Below are positions 45,710 to 56,218 of a stretch of DNA of 64,000 bases, piece by piece; the stretch's first letter is position 1, and every line of letters starts with the position of its first letter. Both the position numbers and the translations under genes were made by a program. The stretch spans positions 1,178,001-1,242,000 of the forward strand of contig NZ_LIVQ01000001.1 of the NCBI RefSeq assembly GCF_001905445.1. The letters run 5' to 3'. The notes under the pieces were generated by a model. The model searched no databases and was not told the origin of the DNA. It saw nothing but the letters and a program-made list of their open reading frames with translations. The stretch is from Streptomyces sp. CB00455. GTDB taxonomy: Bacteria; Actinomycetota; Actinomycetes; Streptomycetales; Streptomycetaceae.

Positions 45710-45957
45710 GGCGCGCCCTCCCCGATGACGTTGACCTGGAGCGACACGCGGGTGGCGCCGGACTCCAGACAGTCGCGCAGCAGCGCGCCCACCGCGTCCA
45801 GCACCCGGCCGGCCTCCCCCTCCGCGGTGTTGCCGAAGGGGCCGACGTCCACCGCGTCCAGCTGGGCCTTCTGGATGACCTCGCGGGCGGCCACGGCATG
45901 GGCAGGGGCCTCTTCGAGATCGAAGGGCTCGGTCGTGAACTCCACTCTCAATCGCAC
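45706..45957 (-). CDS. Thiamine-binding-protein-like (MTH1187/YkoF family) small protein
   Basis: 83 aa. The pattern RVEFTTEPF at the N terminus, GPFGNTAEGEA in the middle and RVSLQVNVIGEG at the end matches the small ferredoxin-like MTH1187 family, members of which bind thiamine or related ligands. Translationally coupled to the HTH regulator, it could act as its ligand sensor, or serve the thiamine-diphosphate enzyme glyoxylate carboligase. Both ideas are inference. GTG start at 45957. Confidence 0.7.
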   Translation of the reverse strand: MRLRVEFTTEPFDLEEAPAHAVAAREVIQKAQLDAVDVGPFGNTAEGEAGRVLDAVGALLRDCLESGATRVSLQVNVIGEGAP

Positions 45958-46001
45958 GCGGTCAAGCTACCCCCCGGTCAGGATTTTTCGGCAGTCCGCA
46001 C

Positions 46002-46066
46002 TTGACATCGGCGCGGAAGCCCATGCAGTCTTCCATCAAGCAGAAAACAACTTCCGCAATACGGAA
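46002..46066 (+). promoter_or_regulatory. hyi promoter with tandem operators
   Basis: TTGACA (46002-46007) and CAGTCT (46026-46031) are 18 bp apart. Downstream lie TTCCATCAAGCAGAA (46031-46045, degenerate) and TTCCGCAATACGGAA (46052-46066, perfect), exactly 21 bp start to start. The second copy overlaps the ribosome-binding region (GGAAGGAG). Confidence 0.7.
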
Positions 46067-46082
46067 GGAGCGCACACCCTTC

Positions 46083-46916
46083 ATGGGATACACGGACCAG
46101 CGCTTCGATGTGAACCTGTCGATCCTCTTCACGGAACTCCCGCTCCTGGAGCGTCCCGCGGCTGCCGCCGCGGCGGGCTTCACGGCGGTCGAGCTGTGGT
46201 GGCCCTGGATCGAGACCCCCACCCCCGCACAGGAGGAGCTCGACGCCCTCAAGAAGGCTCTTGAGGACGCCGGCACCCAGCTGGTGGGCCTGAACTTCTA
46301 CGCCGGGCAACTGCCGGGACCGGACCGCGGCGCAGTGTCGGTTCCCGGTGCGGAGTCGGAACGTTTCAACGCCAACGTCAACGTGGCGGCGGACTTCGCC
46401 GCCTCGGTCGGCTGCAAGGCGCTGAACGCCCTTTACGGCAACCGCGTCGACGGCGTGGACCCGGCGGTCCAGGACGAACTCGCGCTGAAGAACCTGGTCG
46501 TGGCCGCCGAGGCCGCGCACCGCGTCGGCGCGGTCCTCCTGATCGAGACCCTCAACAAGCCCGAGTCGCCGCTCTACCCGCTGGTGAGCGCCCCGGCCGG
46601 CATCGAGGTGGTGGACAAGGTCAACGAGGCCACCGGCCTCGGGAACGCCAAGTTCCTGCTCGACCTGTACCACCTGGCGATGAACGATGAGGACCTCTGT
46701 GAGGTCATCGAAAAGTACGCCGCCAAGACCGGCCACGTCCAGATCGCGGACAAGCCGGGGCGGGGCGCCCCCGGTACCGGCGGGCTGCCCCTCGAAGAGC
46801 TGCTCGACCAGCTGAAGAAGGCCGGTTACGACGGCTACGTGGGCCTGGAGTACAAGGCCGCCGACGCCGCCGCGTCCTTCGGGTGGCTGCCGGCCGAGGC
46901 CCGCGCCGCGCAGTAG
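46083..46916 (+). CDS. hyi: Hydroxypyruvate isomerase
   Basis: 277 aa TIM barrel of the xylose-isomerase-like family. It interconverts hydroxypyruvate and tartronate semialdehyde. Features are VNLSILFTELPLLERPAAAA near the N terminus, GLNFYAGQLPGPDRG, ETLNKPESPLYPL with a catalytic Glu, LLDLYHLAMNDEDL and GHVQIADKPGRGAPGTG. It is followed by glxR after 75 bp. Confidence 0.95.
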   Translation: MGYTDQRFDVNLSILFTELPLLERPAAAAAAGFTAVELWWPWIETPTPAQEELDALKKALEDAGTQLVGLNFYAGQLPGPDRGAVSVPGAESERFNANVNVAADFAASVGCKALNALYGNRVDGVDPAVQDELALKNLVVAAEAAHRVGAVLLIETLNKPESPLYPLVSAPAGIEVVDKVNEATGLGNAKFLLDLYHLAMNDEDLCEVIEKYAAKTGHVQIADKPGRGAPGTGGLPLEELLDQLKKAGYDGYVGLEYKAADAAASFGWLPAEARAAQ

Positions 46917-46991
46917 GCCGACAAAGTCCAGGCGATCCGCCAGGCACGTCACGAACTTTTCGTACGAAGCATGAACAGAAGGACCCTCATC

Positions 46992-47891
46992 ATGAGCAAC
47001 CCCGCTGCGCTCCCGTCGATTGCCTGGATCGGTCTCGGAATCATGGGCTCCCCCATGGCCGAGAACCTCCTGAAGGCGGGCTACCCGGTCACCGGCTTCA
47101 CGCTGGAGCAGGACAAGCTGGACCGCCTGGCCGCCGCCGGCGGCACCGCGGCCGGCTCGATCGCCGAGGCCGTCAGGGACGCCGACGTCATCATCACGAT
47201 GGTGCCCGCCTCCCCGCAGGTCGAGGCCATCGCCTACGGCGCGGACGGCATCCTGGAGAACGCCAGGTCCGGTGCGCTGGTCATCGACATGTCGTCGATC
47301 ACCCCGCAGACCTCCGTCGACCTGGCAGCGAGCGCCGCCGAGAAGGGCATCCGCGTCATCGACGCCCCGGTGTCCGGCGGCGAGGCCGGCGCCATCGAGG
47401 CCGTCCTGTCGATCATGGTGGGTGGTGAACAGGCCGACTTCGACGAGGCCCTGCCGATCCTCGAAGCCCTCGGCAAGACCATCGTGCTCTGCGGTCCGCA
47501 CGGTTCGGGCCAGACGGTCAAGGCCGCCAACCAGCTCATCGTCGCGGTGAACATCCAGGCGTGCGCCGAGGCCGTCGTCTTCCTGGAGAAGTCCGGTGTG
47601 GACCTCCGGGCCGCCCTGGACGTCCTCGGCGGCGGTCTGGCCGGCTCCACGGTCCTGGCCCGCAAGAAGGACAACTTCCTGAACCGCGACTTCAAGCCCG
47701 GCTTCCGGATCGACCTGCACCACAAGGACATGGGCATCGTCACGGACGCCGCCCGCAACGTCGGCGCCGCCCTTCCGGTCGGTGCGGTCGTCGCCCAGCT
47801 GGTCGCCTCGCTGCACGCCCAGGGCGACGGCGGCCTGGACCACTCCGCGCTGCTGCGCGCCGTCGAGCGCCTCTCCGGCTCGCAGGTCTGA
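46992..47891 (+). CDS. glxR: 2-Hydroxy-3-oxopropionate (tartronate semialdehyde) reductase
   Basis: 299 aa beta-hydroxyacid dehydrogenase. Nucleotide motif WIGLGIMGSPMAENLLKAGY (about 11-30), substrate motif DAPVSGGEAGA and the catalytic-lysine block GQTVKAANQLIVAVN. It reduces tartronate semialdehyde to glycerate with NAD(P)H. ATG at 46992 has AGAAGGA upstream; an ATG 21 bp earlier is weaker. Confidence 0.95.
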   Translation: MSNPAALPSIAWIGLGIMGSPMAENLLKAGYPVTGFTLEQDKLDRLAAAGGTAAGSIAEAVRDADVIITMVPASPQVEAIAYGADGILENARSGALVIDMSSITPQTSVDLAASAAEKGIRVIDAPVSGGEAGAIEAVLSIMVGGEQADFDEALPILEALGKTIVLCGPHGSGQTVKAANQLIVAVNIQACAEAVVFLEKSGVDLRAALDVLGGGLAGSTVLARKKDNFLNRDFKPGFRIDLHHKDMGIVTDAARNVGAALPVGAVVAQLVASLHAQGDGGLDHSALLRAVERLSGSQV

Positions 47892-47967
47892 CCGTCCGGG
47901 TCCGCGGCCCGCTCACCGGCCCGCACCCACCCCGCCCCGGGGGCAACTCCCCGCGGGCGCCCGAGTC

Positions 47968-48027
47968 TCCGGATGGTGCCGGTGCTGACACCTGTCCTGT
48001 CGCGCCCAAGTGCCGGCACCGTCCGGA
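47968..48027 (+). terminator. Hairpin after glxR
   Basis: TCCGGATGGTGCCGG (47968-47982) pairs with CCGGCACCGTCCGGA (48013-48027) with one G-T pair and a 30-nt loop, before the catalase promoter. Confidence 0.6.
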
Positions 48028-48047
48028 TCACCTCTCCTCATCATTCT

Positions 48048-48104
48048 TCAACAAACTGTTGACGTTGAGTTCACGCCGAAATTAGGCTGTTCCGCATGAC
48101 GGAA
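48048..48104 (+). promoter_or_regulatory. Catalase promoter with both palindromes
   Basis: TTGACG (48059-48064) and TAGGCT (48083-48088) are 18 bp apart. TCAACAAACTGTTGA (48048-48062, perfect) overlaps the -35 and TTCCGCATGACGGAA (48090-48104, perfect) covers the expected start point. A left half-site TTCCG follows at 48111, again 21 bp on. Confidence 0.75.
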
Positions 48105-48142
48105 GGCACTTTCCGTCGCAGTTACCCGTACGGAAGGTCACC

Positions 48143-49600
48143 ATGTCGAAGCGCACGCTGACGACCGAGTCCGGCGCCCCGGTCGCCGACAACCAGAACT
48201 CCGCCACCGCCGGCGTCGGTGGCCCGCTCCTGGTCCAGGACCAGCAGCTCCTCGAGAAGCTCGCCCGCTTCAACCGCGAGCGCATCCCGGAGCGTGTGGT
48301 CCATGCCCGCGGCTCGGCCGCGTACGGCTACTTCGAGGTGACCGACGACGTCACCGCCTACACCAGCGCCGCCTTCCTGAACACGGTCGGCAAGAAGACC
48401 GAGACCTTCCTGCGGTTCTCCACCGTGGCGGACTCGCTCGGCGGTGCGGACGCGGTACGCGACCCGCGCGGTTTCGCGCTGAAGTTCTACACCGAAGAGG
48501 GCAATTACGACCTCGTCGGCAACAACACCCCGGTGTTCTTCATCAAGGACCCGATCAAGTTCCCCGACTTCATCCACTCCCAGAAGCGCGACCCCTTCAC
48601 GGGCAAGCAGGAGCCGGACAACGTCTGGGACTTCTGGGCGCACTCCCCCGAGGCGACGCACCAGATCACCTGGCTGATGGGTGACCGCGGCATCCCCGCG
48701 TCCTACCGTCACATGAACGGCTACGGCTCCCACACCTACCAGTGGACCAACGAGTCGGGCGAAGCCTTCTTCGTCAAGTACCACTTCAAGACGAACCAGG
48801 GCATCCGCTGCCTGTCCTCCGAGCAGGCCGCCGAGGTCGTCGGCAGCGACGCCAACTCGCACCAGACCGACCTGCTCCAGGCCATCGAGCGCGGCGTGAA
48901 CCCGAGCTGGACCCTCTACGTCCAGATCATGCCCGCCGCCGAGGCCGCGGACTACCGCTTCAACCCGTTCGACGTCACCAAGGTGTGGCCGCACGCCGAC
49001 TACCCGCTGCAGCGGGTGGGCCGCCTGGTCCTCGACCGCAACCCGGACAACGTCTTCGCCGAGGTCGAGCAGGCCGCCTTCTCCCCGAACAACTTCGTCC
49101 CCGGCATCACCGCCTCGCCGGACAAGATGCTCCAGGGCCGCCTCTTCGCCTACGCCGACGCCCAGCGCTACCGCCTCGGTGTGAACCACACCCTGCTGCC
49201 GGTCAACGCCCCGAAGGCGACCAAGGCCGACAACTACGGCCGCGACGGTGTCATGGCGCTGCGCAACGGCTCGCGCCACGACAAGAACTACGAGCCCAAC
49301 TCGTACCAGGGCCCGGTCGAGACCGGTCTCGCGCTCGGCGCCCCGAAGGCCGTCTCCGGCTACACGGGCACCCACGAGACCCCGGCCCACACCAAGGACG
49401 ACGACTTCTTCCAGGCCGGCGAGCTCTACCGTCTGATGTCGCAGGCCGAGAAGCAGCGTCTGGTGGCGAACATCGCCGGTGGCCTGTCCCAGGTCACCCT
49501 CGAAGACGTCATCGAGAAGAACCTGGCTCACTTCCACGCCGCCGACGCCGACTACGGCAAGCGCGTCGAGGAGGCCGTCCGCGCCCTGCGCGACGCCTGA
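48143..49600 (+). CDS. Catalase (monofunctional haem type)
   Basis: 485 aa, small-subunit class. Active-site His lies in [16 protein letters not shown] (about residue 54), the distal Asn in [18 protein letters not shown], and the proximal haem Tyr in [14 protein letters not shown]. It breaks down H2O2. Its place between glxR and gcl, and the shared operators, tie its expression to urate oxidation, which yields one H2O2 per urate. The ATG at 48143 follows GGAAGG. Confidence 0.96.
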   Translation: MSKRTLTTESGAPVADNQNSATAGVGGPLLVQDQQLLEKLARFNRERIPERVVHARGSAAYGYFEVTDDVTAYTSAAFLNTVGKKTETFLRFSTVADSLGGADAVRDPRGFALKFYTEEGNYDLVGNNTPVFFIKDPIKFPDFIHSQKRDPFTGKQEPDNVWDFWAHSPEATHQITWLMGDRGIPASYRHMNGYGSHTYQWTNESGEAFFVKYHFKTNQGIRCLSSEQAAEVVGSDANSHQTDLLQAIERGVNPSWTLYVQIMPAAEAADYRFNPFDVTKVWPHADYPLQRVGRLVLDRNPDNVFAEVEQAAFSPNNFVPGITASPDKMLQGRLFAYADAQRYRLGVNHTLLPVNAPKATKADNYGRDGVMALRNGSRHDKNYEPNSYQGPVETGLALGAPKAVSGYTGTHETPAHTKDDDFFQAGELYRLMSQAEKQRLVANIAGGLSQVTLEDVIEKNLAHFHAADADYGKRVEEAVRALRDA

Positions 49601-49613
49601 GCCGATCAGCTGT

Positions 49614-49646
49614 ACCCGGGGCCTGACGGGAGGTCATGCCCCGGGT
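49614..49646 (+). terminator. Catalase terminator hairpin
   Basis: ACCCGGGGC (49614-49622) pairs with GCCCCGGGT (49638-49646), 13 bp after the catalase stop. Confidence 0.7.
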
Positions 49647-49964
49647 GCGGAGCCCGGACCGCGGACCCGGATGAGGGGTGGTGCGCGGTGCGGGCCAACT
49701 GCGCCAGCCCCTGCGGCTGGCGCCGCGTGAGGACCGTGGCGGGCGTGCGAGCCAGTGCGGTGGTCATGGGTTCGCAAGGCCCGTCTCTTGACCTGAGGGA
49801 GACGGCGCCGGAGTTCTCGTCGCCGCCCGCCACGGTCCCGGCCACTCCTCCTCCGTACCGGGGCCGCGCACGAAAGCGCCCTGTTCGCCGAGGAGCCTTC
49901 CACTCCGCCCGGCGGTGCGAACGTCCTGTCGCGCCAGCCTCGCTCCGTCGGGCGGTCGCACCAG

Positions 49965-50000
49965 AGCGCCGGGTCACGGACGGTCCCGTGACCCGGCGCT
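49965..50000. terminator. Orphan perfect hairpin in a gene-less gap
   Basis: AGCGCCGGGTCACGG (49965-49979) pairs with its exact complement at 49986-50000 around a 6-nt loop, and TTTG follows on the plus strand. The gap 49601-50364 (764 bp) has no gene I can support; open frames there lack signals and recognisable sequence. The hairpin may be left from a lost gene or end an unrecognised small RNA. Confidence 0.6.
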
Positions 50001-50280
50001 TTGACGTGCCCCGGCGCCGTCCTGTCCGCACGGCCCTGCCGGCCGCGCCTGTCCGCGCCTGTCCGCGACGGCCCCGCCTCCCGGTCGGCGTTGGCGGCCG
50101 AGGCCGGGTCTCCACCGCGCTCGCCCACGACCACTTCAAGGACCGGGCCGGCCTGGTCCGGCGCACCCCGGCCTTGGCGAGCGACCGCGCCACCGCCCGT
50201 AACGGCGGCGCCCCCGAGGGCGCGCGGGGACCCGTACGGCACGTACTGCCGTACCGCTCCCCTCCGTACCGACCCTCCCA

Positions 50281-50328
50281 CCGGCAAGACCCCCGCTCCT
50301 CCTCACGGAGGGACGGGGGTCTTGCCGG
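50281..50328. terminator. gcl terminator hairpin
   Basis: CCGGCAAGACCCCCG (50281-50295) pairs exactly with CGGGGGTCTTGCCGG (50314-50328), 37 bp after the gcl stop on the minus strand; the loop can pair further. Confidence 0.85.
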
Positions 50329-50364
50329 TACTGGGGCCGTCCGGCGGGCCGGGGCGGCGGACGG

Positions 50365-52152
<1,788 letters not shown>

Positions 52153-52184
52153 CTGGTTCTCCTGCGGGTCCGACGGTCAGGCTT

Positions 52185-52250
52185 TTCCGTAATGCGGAAG
52201 TATTGTTCTGCTATACGGAACAAGCTAAGCGGAGGCTCCACACACGTCAA
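52185..52250 (-). promoter_or_regulatory. gcl promoter with tandem operators
   Basis: On the minus strand TTGACG (52250-52245) and TAGCTT (52227-52222) are 17 bp apart. TTCCGTATAGCAGAA (52220-52206) and TTCCGCATTACGGAA (52199-52185, perfect) follow, 21 bp apart, covering the start region. The first is also framed by TTGTTC and GAACAA. Confidence 0.75.
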
Positions 52251-52413
52251 GGCGGTCCGGGACCCCCGATGGCACCAAAAGCCGGGCCCGGCTCCGTCTG
52301 TTGCACAGAGCCCGGGCGCACCGGCAGCGGTGATCCGCGGCCTTCCGCCCCCCTCGCGGTCGCCGGTGGTGGACCATGGACCCACGCGCGGCGACGGAGG
52401 GGGTCCAGGTCTC

Positions 52414-53220
52414 ATGGCGGAAGCGGTACCGGTGCGCTGCCCGGCGTGCCTGCGCGAGAACGGCTACACCGCTCCCGTCTTCCCGTGCGCCTGCGGCAGC
52501 CCGGTGCGTCCGCCGCTGGACCTGACCGCGCCGCCCGTGGCGCTGACGCACCGGACCTGGTCGGACAGCTGGGTGGCGGTGCGCTGCGGGTCCTGCGGCC
52601 GGGAGGGCGAGTGGCCGCACCCTGAGCTGGGGTGCGGATCGTGCGGGACGGTGGTGCGGATCCCGGTCCACCCTGTGGAGCGCCCCGCGCCGGGGACGCC
52701 GGCGGGACCCGGCCGGGGCGACGGGTTGCGAGAGGACCGTCCGGACCGGCGCCGGGGCCGCGTCGAGGACCACCGCGGGGGTCTCCCGGCGCACATACCG
52801 CTCCCGCCGACGGCTCCTGGGCCGCGGCCCGCTTTCCGGCCGGTGACCATCCGTACGGCCCGCGATGCGGTGGCCACCGCCGCGCTGTACCTGCGCTGGC
52901 TCGGCTTCCCGGACGTGCGGCAGCCCGACGGGCGCCCGGTTCCGTCGGCGGTCGTGGACCTGCGGGCCCCGGGGCTGGTCGCCCAAGTGGACCCGACCAC
53001 CGCGCCGGCCGGGCTGCGGGCGGTGGAGTGCGTCTGGCTGAACGGGCTCACGGCCTCCGCGACCAGCGTCTACTTCTCCCTGGCCGGCTACACGCAGGAA
53101 GCGCGGGCCCGTGCGGACGACCTCGGCGTACCGCTCTTCGTCATGGACCTCACGGGGATGCCGCAGCCGGTCAACGACCCGGCGGACGAGCTGATGGGGC
53201 CGGACCCCCGGGACGCCTGA
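52414..53220 (+). CDS. Zinc-ribbon protein with Mrr-like nuclease-fold domain
   Basis: 268 aa. The N-terminal third has four CxxC-type pairs (CPAC, CAC, CGSCG twice) making one or two zinc ribbons. A Pro/Arg-rich linker (about 90-140) leads to a C-terminal domain with AVATAALYLRWLGFPDVRQP, AVECVWLNGL and YFSLAGYTQEARARADDLGV, then LFVMDLTG. This pattern recalls the Mrr/restriction-endonuclease fold, but the usual Q/ExK lysine is not evident (VAQVD), so catalysis is doubtful. Start is set at the ATG before CPAC; its ribosome site GGAGG is 13 bases away, so the start is uncertain. Confidence 0.65.
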   Translation: MAEAVPVRCPACLRENGYTAPVFPCACGSPVRPPLDLTAPPVALTHRTWSDSWVAVRCGSCGREGEWPHPELGCGSCGTVVRIPVHPVERPAPGTPAGPGRGDGLREDRPDRRRGRVEDHRGGLPAHIPLPPTAPGPRPAFRPVTIRTARDAVATAALYLRWLGFPDVRQPDGRPVPSAVVDLRAPGLVAQVDPTTAPAGLRAVECVWLNGLTASATSVYFSLAGYTQEARARADDLGVPLFVMDLTGMPQPVNDPADELMGPDPRDA

Positions 53221-53403
53221 GCCGGGACGCCTGAGCCGGCACGCCGGTCCGCCGGGCGGGAGAATGTCCGGCGAGAGGTCGGCGGGGGGCCCGTCGAGGG
53301 CCCTGGCGGAACGCCCCGCGGGGGCTCGGCGGGACGCCCGGGAGGGGCTCGGCCGGGATCACCTACGCTCGGAGGCGTCATCCGCTTCCGCCAGGAGAGC
53401 CCC

Positions 53404-53892
53404 ATGAGTCTTTACGACATCCCGCTGACCACGCTGTCCGACGAGCCCACCAGCCTCGGCGCCCACAAGGGCAAGGTGATCCTGCTCGTGAACACCGCCT
53501 CGCAGTGCGGGCTCACCCCGCAGTACTCGGGTCTCGCCCGGCTGCAGTTCGCCTACGAGGAGAAGGGCTTCACCGTCATCGGCGTGCCCTGCAACCAGTT
53601 CGGCGAGCAGGAGCCCGGCAGCGCCGAGGACATCCAGACCTTCTGCGCGGCCGGTTTCGGCGTCACCTTCCCCATGCTGGAGAAGTCCGAGGTCAACGGC
53701 GAGAACCGGCACCCGCTCTACCAGGAGCTGGTGAAGGTCCCCGACGCCGAGGGTGCGGCCGGCGACGTCCAGTGGAACTTCGAGAAGTTCCTGATCTCCC
53801 CCGCCGGCGAGGTCGTCGCGCGCTTCCGCCCGCGCACCGAGCCGGAGTCCCCCGAGGTCGTCGCCGCGATCGAGGCGCACCTGCCGGCCTAG
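53404..53892 (+). CDS. Glutathione peroxidase family protein
   Basis: 162 aa. Catalytic tetrad is visible: Cys35 in NTASQCGLT, Gln69 in NQFGEQEPG, Trp and Asn in VQWNFEKFL. Actinobacteria lack glutathione, so the real reductant is probably thioredoxin or mycothiol-linked. The ATG at 53404 follows AGGAGAG. It stands alone. Confidence 0.95.
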   Translation: MSLYDIPLTTLSDEPTSLGAHKGKVILLVNTASQCGLTPQYSGLARLQFAYEEKGFTVIGVPCNQFGEQEPGSAEDIQTFCAAGFGVTFPMLEKSEVNGENRHPLYQELVKVPDAEGAAGDVQWNFEKFLISPAGEVVARFRPRTEPESPEVVAAIEAHLPA

Positions 53893-53988
53893 CCGGGCCC
53901 GCCCGGTCCCGCCCCGCGCCGGGCCGGCGTACGGGGCGGGCGTACGGGAGAGGCGCGGGGGCGGGCCGCGGGGACGGATCGGGCCCGG

Positions 53989-55533
53989 TCAGTTGACCTC
54001 GCGCTCCCGGCCGGACCAGTACGGCTGCCGGAGCTTGAACTTCTGGATCTTGCCGGTGGCCGTGCGCGGGATGGCCTCCAGGAACTCGACCGACGTCGGC
54101 GCCTTGTATCCGGCCATCCGTTCCTTGCAGTGGGCGATGATGTCGGCCTCCCCCACCCCTGCCGCCCCCTCGGCGAGGACCACGAGGGCCTTGACCGTCT
54201 CGCCCCATTTCTCGTGCGGCACCCCGATCACCGCGACCTCGGCGACCGCCGGATGGCTGAAGATCGTGTCCTCCACCTCGATCGAGGACACGTTCTCGCC
54301 GCCGGTGATGATCACGTCCTTCTTGCGGTCGGAAATCGTGAGGTGGCCGTCGCCCTCGTCGACGGAGCCTCCGTCACCGGTGTGGAACCAGTCGTCCTCC
54401 AGCGCGGCCGCGGTCTCCTGCGGCTTGTCCCAGTAGCCGTCCAGCACGACGTTCGACCGCGCCAGCACCTCGCCCGAACCGGCCACCTTCAGCTTGACCC
54501 CGAGCGCGGGCAGCCCGGCGCGCGACAGCTTGCGCGCCCGCTCCTCGGCGGGCAGCTGCGCGTCCTCGGGGCGGGCCCGGTTGAAGGTCAGCAGCGGCGA
54601 CGTCTCGGTCAGGCCGTAGATCTGCGTGAACTCCCACCCCAGCTCCTCGCCGACCCGCTGGATCATCCTGCTCGGCGGCGGAGCCCCGGCGCAGACGATC
54701 CGTACGCGGTCACGGCCCGGGACCTGGCCCTCCCAGGTGGCCGCCGCGTCCAGCACGGCGTTCCACACCGCGGGCGCGCCGCACATGAGCGTGACGCCGT
54801 GCTCCTCGACCCGGCGCAGGATCTCGGCGCCGTCCACCTTGCGCAGCACCACCTGCTTGACGCCGAGTCCGGCCATCACGTAGGGCATGCCCCAGCCGTT
54901 GCAGTGGAACATCGGCAGCGTGTGCAGGTAGACGTCGCGTTCCCACACGCGGGTGTGGAGGCCGAAGGTGAGTCCGTTGACCCAGATGTTGCGGTGGGTG
55001 AGCTGGACCCCCTTGGGGCGGGCAGTGGTGCCCGAGGTGTAGTTGATGGTGGCGGTGGCGTCCTCGTCCGGCTTCGACCAGGGGCGGGGCTCGACGCCGA
55101 ACCGCATCAGCTCCCCTTCCGTCTGCGTGCCGAGGACGAAGCGGTGGCGCGCCGTGACGCCCGCGAGGGACTCGTCCAGCTCCGGGTCGACCAGCAGGAC
55201 CGACGCCCCGCTCTGGCGCACCAGGTAGTCGACCTCCTCGGGCCGCAGGCGGAAGTTGACGGGGACGCAGATCCGGCCGCTCATGGGCACGGCGAACAGC
55301 AGCTCCAGCATGCGGGCCGAGTTGTGGCTGACCACCGCCACGCGCTCGCCCTCGCCCACGCCGAGCGCGTCGAAGCCCGCCTGCCATGCCCGGACCCGCT
55401 CGCCGAGCCGTCCGTAGGTCGACTCGGGGACGGGCGGTCCGGGTTGGTACGGCTCGTCGACGACTCCGGGGCTGGAGGAGAACCCCAGCTCCGCCCGGTC
55501 GAGGAAGTCCGTGACGGTCATCGGAATCCGCAT
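53989..55533 (-). CDS. AMP-forming acyl-CoA synthetase
   Basis: 514 aa adenylate-forming enzyme. Core motifs: TINYTSGTTARPKGV (P-loop), YLHTLPMFHCNGWG, IYGLTETSPLLTF, HTGDGGSVDE (Asp binding ribose), ISDRKKDVIITGGENVSS and the C-terminal catalytic Lys in PRTATGKIQKF. It activates a fatty or aromatic acid to its CoA ester; chain length unknown. ATG at 55533 follows AGGAGAG; a second ATG 12 bp on is possible. Confidence 0.93.
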   Translation of the reverse strand: MRIPMTVTDFLDRAELGFSSSPGVVDEPYQPGPPVPESTYGRLGERVRAWQAGFDALGVGEGERVAVVSHNSARMLELLFAVPMSGRICVPVNFRLRPEEVDYLVRQSGASVLLVDPELDESLAGVTARHRFVLGTQTEGELMRFGVEPRPWSKPDEDATATINYTSGTTARPKGVQLTHRNIWVNGLTFGLHTRVWERDVYLHTLPMFHCNGWGMPYVMAGLGVKQVVLRKVDGAEILRRVEEHGVTLMCGAPAVWNAVLDAAATWEGQVPGRDRVRIVCAGAPPPSRMIQRVGEELGWEFTQIYGLTETSPLLTFNRARPEDAQLPAEERARKLSRAGLPALGVKLKVAGSGEVLARSNVVLDGYWDKPQETAAALEDDWFHTGDGGSVDEGDGHLTISDRKKDVIITGGENVSSIEVEDTIFSHPAVAEVAVIGVPHEKWGETVKALVVLAEGAAGVGEADIIAHCKERMAGYKAPTSVEFLEAIPRTATGKIQKFKLRQPYWSGREREVN

Positions 55534-55652
55534 GCGCTCTCTCCTGTGTCGCGGGAGGCCACGTGGCGGGGTGGGTCGCCGTGTGGGTGAGTCGGAACCT
55601 CAGGTGGTACGGAGTCTGGCATGCCGGCCGCCGCTCGCCCCTCCTCCCGGGC

Positions 55653-56218
55653 TCAGCGGTCGATCGGTCCGAAGCGTACGGAGGCGGAGCCGTGTCCCTC
55701 GTCGTGCGGTCCGCTCATCGCGGCGATCAGCCGCTCGCCCTCGGCGACGATGCCGTCCTTCTGCTCCTCGGCCGTGGCCGACGGGAAGAGCTCCACGGTG
55801 ATCACGTTCCCCTCCCGGCGCCACAGGCCGGCGAGGAAGCCGTCGACGAGCAGGGTGCAGTGGGCCTGGTTGCCCGTCCAGGTGCGCCCCTTGACCTCGG
55901 GGGCGATGACACGGGTCCGGTCGGCGTGCGAGAGCAGGAGGTGGTCGAACTCCGGGAGGAAGCGCGGCGGCGCGGGGGTGCCGGGGTCGGGCCGGGGGGG
56001 CGTCGGGCAGGTCGAAGAGCTCCGTCCCGTTCTCGTCGCGCAAGAGCGCCAGGCCCGGACGCAGCCGCTCGAACGCCTCGCGCAGCCGGGTCAGGCCGGC
56101 CCAGGTCTGCATGTCCTTGACGGACGGGGCCCGAAGGCGGCGAGGTAGCGCAGGACGACGTCGTCCACGGGCTGCGCCTGCCCGGCGGGCGCGGACAGGG
56201 CCCTTCCGGACGTGGTAC
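55653..56218 (-). pseudogene. Decayed winged-helix DNA-binding (HTH_42/AlkZ-like) gene, C-terminal part
   Basis: Read across frames, the minus strand encodes VLRYLAAFGP, SVKDMQTWAGLTRLREAFER, ELFDLPDAP, RFLPEFDHLLLSHADR and ends RFGPID-R, the C-terminal half of the winged-helix AlkZ-like family (about 370 aa when whole). Two frame changes are needed: one base missing near 56131-56138 (FGP to SVKDM) and one extra in a seven-G run at 55994-56000 (DLPDAP to RFLPEF). The N-terminal half is absent and the reading fades near 56218. The G-run shift could be a sequencing error; the missing half could not. Confidence 0.75.

Noticed and set aside
48111..48135. A further full TTCCG/CGGAA operator before catalase
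   Set aside because: The arms are 15 bp apart instead of 5, so only a left half-site at the 21-bp position is supported.
49634..50287. 217-codon minus-strand frame in the catalase-gcl gap
   Set aside because: Arg/Gly-rich without motif, and crosses a perfect hairpin; no ribosome site seen.
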